Positions 54,335-61,553 of a stretch of 64,000 nucleotides of DNA are shown one piece after another (the stretch's first letter is position 1; every line of letters begins with the position of its first letter). Below the pieces are notes generated by a model. It was not told where the DNA came from and did not search any database. It saw only the letters and a list, made by a program, of their open reading frames with translations. The stretch lies in assembly GCA_963749905.1 (NCBI GenBank), contig CAVVOF010000002.1:310001-374000 (forward strand), in the 5' to 3' direction. The position numbers and the translations under genes were made by a program. Origin of the DNA: UBA10649 sp963749905 (GTDB taxonomy: Bacteria; Actinomycetota; Actinomycetes; S36-B12).

Positions 54335-54952
54335 GTGCCCCGCTGGACCGCGCTCCTCCCAGTCAAGGGCCTCGACTCGGCGAAGAGCCGGATCGCCGGC
54401 GCTCCCGCCGGGTCGGAGCTGCTGGCCCTTGCCTTCCTACGGGACACGGTCGCGGCACTGCACTCCTCGTCCGCGGTCGTCGAGATCGTGGTCGTCACCT
54501 CGGACCCGGACGTCGTCCTGGAGGCTCGACGCGCCGGTTGCCGGGTCGTGGACGACACCGGTCACCCGGGGATCAACGCGGCGGTGAGCTGGGCGGCCAC
54601 CCAGTGCCCGGGTGCCGAGGCCATCCTCGTCCTCGTCTCCGACCTGCCCGCCCTGGACGGATCGACCATCGATCGGGTGCTCGATCTGGCCGCCCGGCAT
54701 CACCGATCCTTCCTGCGCGATCAGCCGGGTACCGGTACCACCATGTGGTGCACCACGGAGCCCGCGGACGTGCTGACCGCGTTCGGAACGGACTCGGCGC
54801 GGGGGCACGCGGCCGCCGGGGCCGTCGACCTCTCCGAGGTGCCAGGCGAGCACGACCTGCGCCGGGCTCGGCAGGACGTGGACACCGTCGATGACCTCGA
54901 ACTGGCCCGCGCACTCGGCCTCGGCGAGGCCACCGCGTCACTCGTGCACTAG
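54335..54952 (+). CDS. cofC: 2-phospho-L-lactate guanylyltransferase, F420 biosynthesis
   Basis: CofC activates phospholactate or phosphoenolpyruvate with a nucleotide in coenzyme F420 synthesis. The 205-residue protein opens RWTALLPVKGLDSAKSR, the nucleotide-binding motif of CofC, and has LVLVSDLPALDG and GTDSARGHAAAGA. A GTG at 54335 is chosen since the motif starts there; an ATG at 54317 is possible. cofC next to gpsA/plsC and hup is common in actinobacteria. No cofD, fbiA or fbiB gene is in this window. Confidence 0.88.
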   Translation: MPRWTALLPVKGLDSAKSRIAGAPAGSELLALAFLRDTVAALHSSSAVVEIVVVTSDPDVVLEARRAGCRVVDDTGHPGINAAVSWAATQCPGAEAILVLVSDLPALDGSTIDRVLDLAARHHRSFLRDQPGTGTTMWCTTEPADVLTAFGTDSARGHAAAGAVDLSEVPGEHDLRRARQDVDTVDDLELARALGLGEATASLVH

Positions 54953-54987
54953 CCGCCGCTGCGGCAAGCCACGAGCTCCAGACATGC

Positions 54988-55021
54988 TGCTGGCTCCCAC
55001 CCGATCGGGTGGGAGCCAGCA
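54988..55021 (-). terminator. Perfect 34-bp palindrome after hup
   Basis: The sequence from 54988 to 55021 is a complete palindrome (17-bp arms, centre GATC) 17 nt beyond the hup stop. It should form a strong hairpin and probably stops both hup and the convergent cofC transcript. No U-tract follows. Confidence 0.75.
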
Positions 55022-55037
55022 ACGATTGCTGCAGTGA

Positions 55038-55559
55038 CTAGCGCTTGGCGACGGCCTTCTTGGCCGGAGCCTTCTTGGCCGGAGCCTTCTTCGCGGGGGC
55101 AGCCTTCTTGGCCGGAGCCTTCTTCGCAGGAGCCGCGGCCTTCTTCGCCGGGGCAGCCTTCTTGGCCGGAGCCTTCTTCGCAGGAGCCGCGGCCTTCTTC
55201 GCCGGGGCAGCCTTCCTGGCCGGAGCCGCAGCGGTCTTCGCCGGGGCAGCCTTCTTGGCCGGAGCCTTGCTCACGATCTTCTTGGCGCCGGAAACGACGG
55301 CCTTGAACTCCGCGCCGGGGCGGAACTTCGGAAGCTTGGTGGCCTTGATCTTCACGGTCTCGCCGGTGCGCGGATTGCGACCGAGGCGAGCCTTGCGCGC
55401 CTGCGACTCGAAGACGCCGAAGCCGCTGACGGCGACCTTCTCGCCACGGACGACAGCCTTCTTGGTCTCTTCGATGAATGCGTCGACGATGTCGGTCACG
55501 TCGCGCTTGCTGTGGCCCAGGCGGGTGGCCACGGCGTCAATCAGTTCAGCCTTGTTCAC
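55038..55559 (-). CDS. hup: HU-family nucleoid protein with Lys/Ala/Pro-rich tail
   Basis: HU bends and compacts DNA. Residues 1-90 form the HU dimer domain (NKAELIDAVATRLG, VSGFGVFESQARKAR), with the DNA-intercalating arm GRNPRTGE (60-67). Residues 98-173 are PAKKA-type repeats, like mycobacterial HupB (HU-S), which bind DNA and can be post-translationally modified. The tail DNA contains a perfect 54-bp tandem duplication (55099-55206). The GTG at 55559 follows GGAGGGG. Confidence 0.95.
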   Translation of the reverse strand: MNKAELIDAVATRLGHSKRDVTDIVDAFIEETKKAVVRGEKVAVSGFGVFESQARKARLGRNPRTGETVKIKATKLPKFRPGAEFKAVVSGAKKIVSKAPAKKAAPAKTAAAPARKAAPAKKAAAPAKKAPAKKAAPAKKAAAPAKKAPAKKAAPAKKAPAKKAPAKKAVAKR

Positions 55560-55585
55560 GGGTAAACCCCTCCGGAGGGTGTTGG

Positions 55586-55605
55586 AGCCGGCCGGGTGGC
55601 CGGCT
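55586..55605 (-). promoter_or_regulatory. Hairpin in the hup 5' leader
   Basis: An 8-bp perfect stem (AGCCGGCC/GGCCGGCT) with a 4-nt loop lies about 27 nt upstream of the hup GTG and 7 nt downstream of a TAGGCT -10-like hexamer (55613-55618). It would fold at the very start of the mRNA and might affect ribosome access. Inference only. Confidence 0.4.
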
Positions 55606-55710
55606 GTCACACAGCCTATGCCCTTCGGCCCTGCGACGCGCACCCGCCACGCCGGGGATTCCCGTTGTCCCGCAACAGGAATCGGCGCTCGACGCGATCC
55701 CGGCAGTGAC

Positions 55711-56307
55711 CTACGTCACTGGCGTGGTCGTCGGCTTCCAGACCGGACGGCGGGACTCGAACTCGTCGATCTGCTCCGCGTACTTCAGCGTGATGCCGAT
55801 GTCGTCCAACCCCTCCATCAGCCGCCACCGCACGTAGTCGTCCACGTCGAAGGACGCGACCAGGCCGGCGGCGTGCACCTCGCGGGAGCCGAGGTCGACG
55901 GTCACCTCCGTCGCGGGGTCGGCCTCGATGATCGCCCACAGCTTCTCGACGACGGCCTCGTCCACCTGCGCGGTCAGCAGGCCGCCCTTGCCCGAGTTCC
56001 CGCGGAAGATGTCCGCGAAGCGGGAGGAGATGACGACCATGAAGCCGTAGTCCTGCAGCGCCCAGACCGCGTGCTCTCGAGAGGAGCCGGTACCGAAGTC
56101 AGGTCCCGCGACGAGGATGGTGGCTCCTTCATACTCCGGGCGATTCAGCACGAACTCGGGATCCTTGCGCCAGGCGGAGAACAGTCCGTCCTCGAATCCA
56201 TGACGGGTGATGCGCTTGAGGTACTCGGCCGGGATGATCTGGTCCGTGTCGACGTTGCTGCGGCGCAACGGAACCGCGGTCCCCCGGTGAACGGTGAACT
56301 TCTCCAT
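55711..56307 (-). CDS. leuD: 3-isopropylmalate dehydratase small subunit
   Basis: LeuD with LeuC isomerises 2- to 3-isopropylmalate in leucine synthesis. The 198-residue protein shows VDTDQIIPAEYLKRI, the GPDFGTGSSREHAVWAL motif and VVISSRFADIFRGNSGKGGLL. It follows leuC by 10 nt, and both should be controlled from the leuC-iclR intergenic region. Confidence 0.96.
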   Translation of the reverse strand: MEKFTVHRGTAVPLRRSNVDTDQIIPAEYLKRITRHGFEDGLFSAWRKDPEFVLNRPEYEGATILVAGPDFGTGSSREHAVWALQDYGFMVVISSRFADIFRGNSGKGGLLTAQVDEAVVEKLWAIIEADPATEVTVDLGSREVHAAGLVASFDVDDYVRWRLMEGLDDIGITLKYAEQIDEFESRRPVWKPTTTPVT

Positions 56308-56317
56308 GTCGATCTCC

Positions 56318-57730
56318 TCAGGCTACGGGCGAAAGGTCGGCGGGCGCGGTGAGGCGGCCAGTGACGGCGGTCGCGGCCGCGACCGCCGGCGAGACCAGGT
56401 GGGTGCGACCCCCGGGCCCCTGACGGCCCTCGAAGTTGCGATTGGATGTCGACGCACTGCGCTCCCCCGGCGCCAGTTTGTCGGGGTTCATGGCCAGGCA
56501 CATCGAGCACCCGGCCTCGCGCCATTCGGCGCCTGCCGCCAGGAAGACGTCGTCGAGTCGCTCCTCCTCGGCCTGCAGGCGGACGCGAACCGATCCCGGG
56601 ACCACGAGCATCCGGACCCCGTCGGCCACCCTCCGGCCCCTGAGCACGTCGGCCACGGCGCGCAGGTCCTCGATGCGGCCGTTCGTGCAGGAGCCCACGA
56701 AGACGGTGTCGACGGAGATCTCCGTGAGCGGGGTGCCCGGGGTGAGGTCCATGTACTCCAGCGCCCGCTCGATCGCGACGCGGTCAATGTCGTCGGCGGC
56801 GTCATCCGGTGACGGAACGGAGGCGGTCAGCGGCAGGCCCTGGCCCGGATTGGTTCCCCACGTGACGTACGGGCTCAGACTCGCTGCATCGATGTGCACC
56901 TCGCGGTCGAAGACCGCATCGGCGTCGGTCTCAAGGGTCGACCAGTACTCACGTGCAGCGTCCCAGTCGGCGCCCTTCGGGGCGTGCGGCAGGCCCTCGA
57001 GGTAGGCATAGGTGGTCGCGTCGGGAGCGACCATTCCCGCTCGCGCCCCCGCTTCGATCGACATGTTGCACAGGGTCATCCGACCCTCCATGGACAGGCC
57101 ACGGATCGCCGAGCCTCGGTACTCGAGCACATGCCCCTGGCCGCCGCCCGTGCCGATTCTCGCGATCACGGCCAGCGTGATGTCCTTGGCCGTCACGCCG
57201 GGGGGCAGGTCCCCGTCGACCGTGATGGCCATGGTCTTGAACGGCTTGAGGGACAGGGTCTGCGTCGCCAGCACGTGCTCGACTTCGCTGGTTCCGATGC
57301 CGAACGCCAGAGCGCCGAAGGCTCCGTGGGTGGACGTGTGCGAGTCGCCGCACACCACCGTCATGCCTGGCTGGGTGAGCCCCAGCTGCGGCCCCACGAC
57401 GTGCACGATGCCCTGCTCGACGTTCCCCAGGGAGTAGAGGGGGACGCCGAACTCGCCGCAGTTGTGACGAAGGGCGTCCACCTGGGCCTTCGAGATCGGG
57501 TCGGCGATGGGCTTGGCGATGTCGATCGTCGGGACGTTGTGGTCCTCGGTCGCCAACGTCAGATCGGGTCGGCGCACGGGACGGTGGTGCGCATGCCTGA
57601 GCCCGTCGAAGGCCTGGGGGCTGGTGACCTCGTGCACGAGGTGGAGGTCGATGTAGAGCAGGTCGGGCTCTCCTTCGGCCCGTCGGACGACGTGGTCGTC
57701 CCAGACCTTCTGCGCCAGTGTGCGTCCCAT
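56318..57730 (-). CDS. leuC: 3-isopropylmalate dehydratase large subunit
   Basis: LeuC holds the 4Fe-4S cluster of isopropylmalate isomerase. The 470-residue protein shows LAQKVWDDHVV at the start, CGDSHTSTHGAFGALAFGIG, VFVGSCTNGRIEDL and CSMCLAMNPD, supplying the cluster cysteines. The ATG at 57730 is preceded by AGGAG. The divergent IclR gene starts 65 nt away, across a shared operator. Confidence 0.97.
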   Translation of the reverse strand: MGRTLAQKVWDDHVVRRAEGEPDLLYIDLHLVHEVTSPQAFDGLRHAHHRPVRRPDLTLATEDHNVPTIDIAKPIADPISKAQVDALRHNCGEFGVPLYSLGNVEQGIVHVVGPQLGLTQPGMTVVCGDSHTSTHGAFGALAFGIGTSEVEHVLATQTLSLKPFKTMAITVDGDLPPGVTAKDITLAVIARIGTGGGQGHVLEYRGSAIRGLSMEGRMTLCNMSIEAGARAGMVAPDATTYAYLEGLPHAPKGADWDAAREYWSTLETDADAVFDREVHIDAASLSPYVTWGTNPGQGLPLTASVPSPDDAADDIDRVAIERALEYMDLTPGTPLTEISVDTVFVGSCTNGRIEDLRAVADVLRGRRVADGVRMLVVPGSVRVRLQAEEERLDDVFLAAGAEWREAGCSMCLAMNPDKLAPGERSASTSNRNFEGRQGPGGRTHLVSPAVAAATAVTGRLTAPADLSPVA

Positions 57731-57759
57731 GCCGGCTCCTGTTCATCTGCGCGAGGCAC

Positions 57760-57788
57760 TTGACATCTCACATAGTGAGACATAAGTA
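57760..57788 (+). promoter_or_regulatory. iclR promoter with embedded palindromic operator
   Basis: TTGACA (57760-57765) and TAAGTA (57783-57788) are separated by exactly 17 nt, a near-consensus promoter. The GTG of the regulator starts 7 nt after the -10, implying a leaderless mRNA. The spacer contains the perfect inverted repeat TCTCAC-ATA-GTGAGA (57766-57780), ideally placed for autorepression and for control of leuCD on the other strand. Confidence 0.75.
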
Positions 57789-57795
57789 TCAGTAC

Positions 57796-58482
57796 GTGGA
57801 CAAGTCTAGCGGAGTCGGCGTCGTTGACAAGACCGTGGCCCTGCTCGACGCGATCGCCGGCGGCGCCCACTCGCTCAACGAGCTGGTGGCCGCGACCGGC
57901 CTCCCCCGCCCCACCGCGCACCGGATCGCCCTCGCGCTGGAGCACCACGGCGTCCTGGACCGGGACCCGAATGGGCGGTTCGTGATCGGGCCGCGTACCG
58001 CCCGCTGGTCGTCCGCGACCGACCCCTTCCGCGCCCAGGCCGAGCGGGTGGTCATCGAGCTGCGCGACCAGACCGGGGCGAGCGCTCAGGTGTACCGACG
58101 GTTGGGCGACCAGCGGCTGTGCATCGCGGCGGCCGAGCCCGCCGCCGGGCTGCGGGACACCGTGCCGGTGGGCTCGCTCCTGACCCTGGCCGCAGGGTCG
58201 GCGGCGCAGGTGCTGGTGGCATGGCTACCCGCCGAGGAGCGGGCGCGCATCCTCGCTGGCGCCGCCTACACCCAGCAGGATCTCGACCGCGTGCGCCGCC
58301 GAGGGTGGGCACACAGCCTCGCCCAGCGCGAGCCGGGGGTGGCCTCGATCAGCGTCCCGGTGCGGGACGGGGACGGGCAGGTCGTGGCGGCGGTGAGCAT
58401 CTCCGGGCCGGTGGAGCGGTTGCGGACGCCCAGCGCCCCGCAGCGCCGGGCCCTGACCGCTGCGGCCGCCGCCCTAGGCTGA
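57796..58482 (+). CDS. IclR-family transcriptional regulator (LtbR-like)
   Basis: The 228-residue protein has an N-terminal winged helix (about 10-70, HSLNELVAATGLPRPTAHRI) and a C-terminal IclR effector domain (about 85-228). Divergence from leuCD is the arrangement of the leucine/tryptophan regulator LtbR of Corynebacterium and NdgR of Streptomyces. It therefore probably controls leuCD. The GTG at 57796 is preferred to upstream codons because those precede the -10 element. Its last 9 nt overlap the next gene's stop convergently. Confidence 0.9.
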   Translation: MDKSSGVGVVDKTVALLDAIAGGAHSLNELVAATGLPRPTAHRIALALEHHGVLDRDPNGRFVIGPRTARWSSATDPFRAQAERVVIELRDQTGASAQVYRRLGDQRLCIAAAEPAAGLRDTVPVGSLLTLAAGSAAQVLVAWLPAEERARILAGAAYTQQDLDRVRRRGWAHSLAQREPGVASISVPVRDGDGQVVAAVSISGPVERLRTPSAPQRRALTAAAAALG

Positions 58483-58845
58483 CGACGGCCCTGCCAGCCA
58501 ATCGAGCGCCTCGTCCTCGGTCTCGAACACGGCAGTGGTGTGACCCGCCAAGCGGGTGACGTCACTCCACACGCGCGCAACCGCTGCTCCCTGGCGGCCT
58601 ACGACGAGCGCTCGCGGGAATCCCGGCGAGAACGCGGATCGCTCGGAGCCCTGGAGGAACATCCGCAGCAGCACCTCGGGGTTCTCGAGGTCGGAGATGT
58701 CGGTGACCAGCCCCGCACCCCCCGAATGTCCCGCGTGAGCAAGCGTGGCGAGCGCCTCACGGCACTCGGACTCGGTCGCAGCGCCGCTGAGCCGCATCAG
58801 GGCGATCCCCTCGGGACCGTCGGCAGGCGTGAACTCGCAGATCAT
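58474..58845 (-). CDS. STAS/SpoIIAA-like domain protein of unknown function
   Basis: I do not recognise a specific family member. The 123-residue protein has alternating strand/helix character and the end ARVWSDVTRLAGHTTAVFETEDEALDWLAG-type region (about 92-120), typical of small STAS/SEC14-like actinobacterial proteins. There is no signal peptide or membrane segment. The ATG at 58845 follows GGGGGA with a 7-nt gap. It lies between iclR and the tRNA genes. Confidence 0.65.
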   Translation of the reverse strand: MICEFTPADGPEGIALMRLSGAATESECREALATLAHAGHSGGAGLVTDISDLENPEVLLRMFLQGSERSAFSPGFPRALVVGRQGAAVARVWSDVTRLAGHTTAVFETEDEALDWLAGPSSA

Positions 58846-58969
58846 CTCGATCCCCCTTGCCACCGGAACCCGCCCCAATCGGAACCTCGCCGGTGACTGA
58901 TACCGAATGGTACGCACGTCCGCACCTCGAACCACGTTCGTGGCGCGGTGACGTCGACCGCGCAATGAC

Positions 58970-58998
58970 GAAGGGCCCCCGGAGTCCGGGGGCCCTTC
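58970..58998 (-). terminator. Intrinsic terminator downstream of tRNA-Glu
   Basis: GAAGGGCCCCCGG-type arms (58970-58983 and 58985-58998) form a long near-perfect GC hairpin 5 nt beyond the tRNA-Glu 3' end, followed on the minus strand by a short T-containing stretch (GTCATT). Confidence 0.75.
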
Positions 58999-59003
58999 AC
59001 GCG

Positions 59004-59076
59004 TAGCCCCGACGGGATTCGAACCCGCGCTACCGCCTTGAGAGGGCGGCGTGCTAGGCCACTACACAACGGGGCC
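59004..59076 (-). tRNA. tRNA-Glu (CTC)
   Basis: The complement folds as a 73-nt tRNA: acceptor GGCCCCG/CGGGGCT, anticodon stem CCGCC/GGCGG with loop CTCTCAA giving anticodon CTC, and T-arm GCGGG-TTCGAAT-CCCGT. CCA is not encoded. It lies next to gltX, which charges it, and 75 nt from tRNA-Gln. Confidence 0.95.
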
Positions 59077-59151
59077 GTGCTGGTGGAGCGTTCTGTGCGC
59101 TGCAGATCGTAGCGAACACAGAAAGTGCGACCCTCACGGGATCGCACTTCG

Positions 59152-59223
59152 CTGGGGTACCAGGACTCGAACCTAGACTAACTGAACCAGAATCAGTTGG
59201 GCTGCCAATTACCCCATACCCCA
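59152..59223 (-). tRNA. tRNA-Gln (CTG)
   Basis: The complement folds as a 72-nt tRNA: acceptor TGGGGTA/TACCCCA with discriminator G, anticodon stem AACTG/CAGTT around TTCTGGT (anticodon CTG), and T-loop TTCGAGT. CCA is not encoded. It precedes tRNA-Glu in the same transcript and follows gltX. Confidence 0.95.
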
Positions 59224-59287
59224 ATGGCTGCCGCGGTGCGGCCTAACGAGTATAGACCGTCACCGGCGACCGGCCGCGCACCCCTCC

Positions 59288-60787
59288 CTAGGCGGGCGAG
59301 GCGATGGACACCGCCGCACGCACCCGCGCCAGGGTGGTGTCCCTGCCGAGAATCTCGCAGGACTCGAACAGCGGCGGCGAGACCCGGCGGCCGCTCACGG
59401 CCACGCGGACCGGTCCGAAGGCCACCTTCGGCTTGAGTCCCAAGCCGTCGATCAGGGCGGTGCGCAGGGCCTGCTCGATCTCGGATGCGCGCCATTCGTC
59501 GACGTCGGCAAGCGCGCTCTGGGCCGCCTCGAGGACGGCCACCGAGTCGGGCGTGAGGACGGCGGTCGCATCCGCCGCGTCGACCGAGAAGCGCTCGGCC
59601 GGCAGCAGCAGGAAGGCGAGCATCCCGACGGACTGGCCGAGAGTCTCCATCCGCTCCTGCACCAGTGGGACGGCCTCGGCCAGGATGGCGGCCTGCTCGT
59701 CGGTGAGGGGCTCGCGCACCACTCCCTCCGCGACGAGGAAGGGCACGATGCGGTCCGCGAGGTCAGCCGGATCCAGGGTGCGGATCCAGTCGCCGTTGAT
59801 CGCGGTGCACTTCTTCAGGTCGAAGCGGGCCGGGTTGGGGCTGACGCGGTCGAGGGAGAACGCCTCGGCCAGCTCCGTCTTGCTGAAGAACTCCCGGTCC
59901 TCGCCCATCGACCAGCCCAGCAGCGCCAGGTAGTTCAGCAGCGCCTCGGGGAGGTAGCCCTCGTCGCGATACCACTGCAGCGAGGACTCTGGGTCGCGCT
60001 TCGAGAGCTTGCGGTTGCCCTCCCCCATCACGTACGGCAGATGGCCGAAGCGCGGGGTGGTCCCATCGCTGACGCCGATAGCCGCCAGCGCCTCGTACAG
60101 CGCGAGCTGGCGCGGGGTGGAGGACAGCAGGTCCTCACCGCGCAGGACGTGGGTGATCCGCATGAGCGCATCGTCAACGGGGTTCACCAGCGTGTAGAGC
60201 GGCTCACCGTTCCCGCGGACCATGACGAAGTCGGGTACCTGATCGGCCGCGAAGGTGATCGGGCCGCGCACCAGGTCGTCCCACGTCCACTCCTGATCGG
60301 GCATGCGGAACCGCACGACGGGCAGTCGCCCCTCCCCCCGGTAGGCAGCGATCTGCTCGTCGGTGAGCGCGCGGCAGTGCCCGTCGTACCCGGGCGCCCG
60401 CTTCTCGGCCCTGGCCTGCTCGCGTCGCTCCTCGAGTTCCTCAGGCGAGCAGAAGCACTCGTAGGCATGCCCGCCGTCCAGCAGGCGCTGCGCGACATCC
60501 GCGTACAGCCCGGCCTGCATGCGCTCGGACTGCCGGTAGGGGCCGTAGGGGCCGCCCACCACCGGGCCCTCGTCCCAGGTCAGCCCCAGCCAGTCGAGCG
60601 CGCCGAGCAGGGCCTCGTAGGACTCCTCGGAGTCGCGGGCGCTGTCGGTGTCCTCGATGCGGAAGACGAACGTGCCGCCGGTGTGCCGCGCGTACGCCCA
60701 GTTGAACAGGGCCGTGCGGACCATGCCGACGTGCGGGTTGCCGGTCGGGGACGGGCAGAAGCGGACGCGTACGGAGCTGTCAGTCAC
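59288..60787 (-). CDS. gltX: Glutamyl-tRNA synthetase
   Basis: GltX charges tRNA-Glu and, in organisms using GatCAB, also tRNA-Gln. The 499-residue class I synthetase has the HIGH-type motif PSPTGNPHVG (about 12-21) and the KMSKS-type KLSKRD. A zinc-like region (ECFCSPEELEERR) is present, and the C-terminal anticodon-binding domain is all-helical. The GTG at 60787 overlaps the FAH-family gene by 8 nt. The Glu and Gln tRNA genes are directly downstream. Confidence 0.96.
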   Translation of the reverse strand: MTDSSVRVRFCPSPTGNPHVGMVRTALFNWAYARHTGGTFVFRIEDTDSARDSEESYEALLGALDWLGLTWDEGPVVGGPYGPYRQSERMQAGLYADVAQRLLDGGHAYECFCSPEELEERREQARAEKRAPGYDGHCRALTDEQIAAYRGEGRLPVVRFRMPDQEWTWDDLVRGPITFAADQVPDFVMVRGNGEPLYTLVNPVDDALMRITHVLRGEDLLSSTPRQLALYEALAAIGVSDGTTPRFGHLPYVMGEGNRKLSKRDPESSLQWYRDEGYLPEALLNYLALLGWSMGEDREFFSKTELAEAFSLDRVSPNPARFDLKKCTAINGDWIRTLDPADLADRIVPFLVAEGVVREPLTDEQAAILAEAVPLVQERMETLGQSVGMLAFLLLPAERFSVDAADATAVLTPDSVAVLEAAQSALADVDEWRASEIEQALRTALIDGLGLKPKVAFGPVRVAVSGRRVSPPLFESCEILGRDTTLARVRAAVSIASPA

Positions 60788-61544
60788 GGTCGACCACCGG
60801 ATTCGTGAGGGTGCCAATGCCATCGATGGTCACGGAGACCTCGTCTCCGGCGGCCAGTGGGCCCACTCCCGCGGGAGTGCCGGTGAGGATGACGTCGCCC
60901 GGGAGCAGGGTCATGACGGAGCTGATCCACGCGACCAGTTCGCGCGCGCTGCGGACCATGTCGCCGGTGGAGCCGGACTGGCGCACGTCGCCGTTCACCC
61001 GGCACTCGATGGCCGCGTCCTCGGGATCCAGCGAGGTCTCGATCCACGGGCCGAGCGGGCAGAAGGAGTCGAAGCCCTTCGCCCGCCCCCACTGCCCGTC
61101 GGTGCGCTGGAGGTCGCGCGCGGTCACGTCGTTCGCGCAGGTGTAGCCGAGGATGACCTCGTCGACCCGGTCCTCAGGCACGTCGCGGCACAGCCGTCCG
61201 ATCACGATCGCGAGCTCGGACTCGTGCTCGACCTGCTCGGACTGCCAGGGCAGCAGGATCGGCTCACCGGGACCGACGACCGACGTGCTCGGCTTGAGGA
61301 AGATCATCGGCTCGCTCGGGGGCGCCTGGCCGCCCATCTCCCGCACATGGTCGAGGTAGTTCTTCCCGACCGCGATGATCTTGCTCGGCAGCACGGGCGC
61401 GACCAGCCGGACGTCGGCGAGCGGCAGCACCCGTCCGTCGGGCTCGAAGGGGCCGAACGGGTGGCTGCTGAGCAGGGCGACAGCGTCCGACTCGATCACC
61501 CCGTAGTGAAGTTCGTCGTCGAGGGCAACACGGCAGATACGCAC
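60780..61544 (-). CDS. Fumarylacetoacetate hydrolase-family protein
   Basis: The 254-residue protein has the FAH core (about 50-250): KIIAVGKNYLDHVREMG, metal ligands in EHESELAIVIG, then YTCANDVTARDLQ and the end LTGTPAGVGPLAAGD. Members hydrolyse or decarboxylate 2-oxo acids, and the substrate here is unknown. The position between cimA and gltX is conserved in actinobacteria. The GTG at 61544 is preceded 6 nt upstream by TAGGGT, whose TAG is also the cimA stop, so an internal leaderless promoter is possible. Confidence 0.88.
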   Translation of the reverse strand: MRICRVALDDELHYGVIESDAVALLSSHPFGPFEPDGRVLPLADVRLVAPVLPSKIIAVGKNYLDHVREMGGQAPPSEPMIFLKPSTSVVGPGEPILLPWQSEQVEHESELAIVIGRLCRDVPEDRVDEVILGYTCANDVTARDLQRTDGQWGRAKGFDSFCPLGPWIETSLDPEDAAIECRVNGDVRQSGSTGDMVRSARELVAWISSVMTLLPGDVILTGTPAGVGPLAAGDEVSVTIDGIGTLTNPVVDRD

Positions 61545-61553
61545 GACGCGACC

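Noticed and set aside
55040..55270. CRISPR-like regular repeats
   Set aside because: The repeats are in-frame Lys/Ala/Pro codons of the hup tail with no variable spacers and no cas genes.
57731..57790. Leader peptide for leuC
   Set aside because: The short frame starting ATG TCT CAC TAT in this stretch runs on into leuC without a stop, has no Leu cluster and no terminator hairpin.
59004..59223. tRNA-targeted mobile island at the Glu/Gln tRNA genes
   Set aside because: Both tRNAs are intact, flanked by core genes in the usual order, with no direct repeat of a tRNA 3' end nearby.
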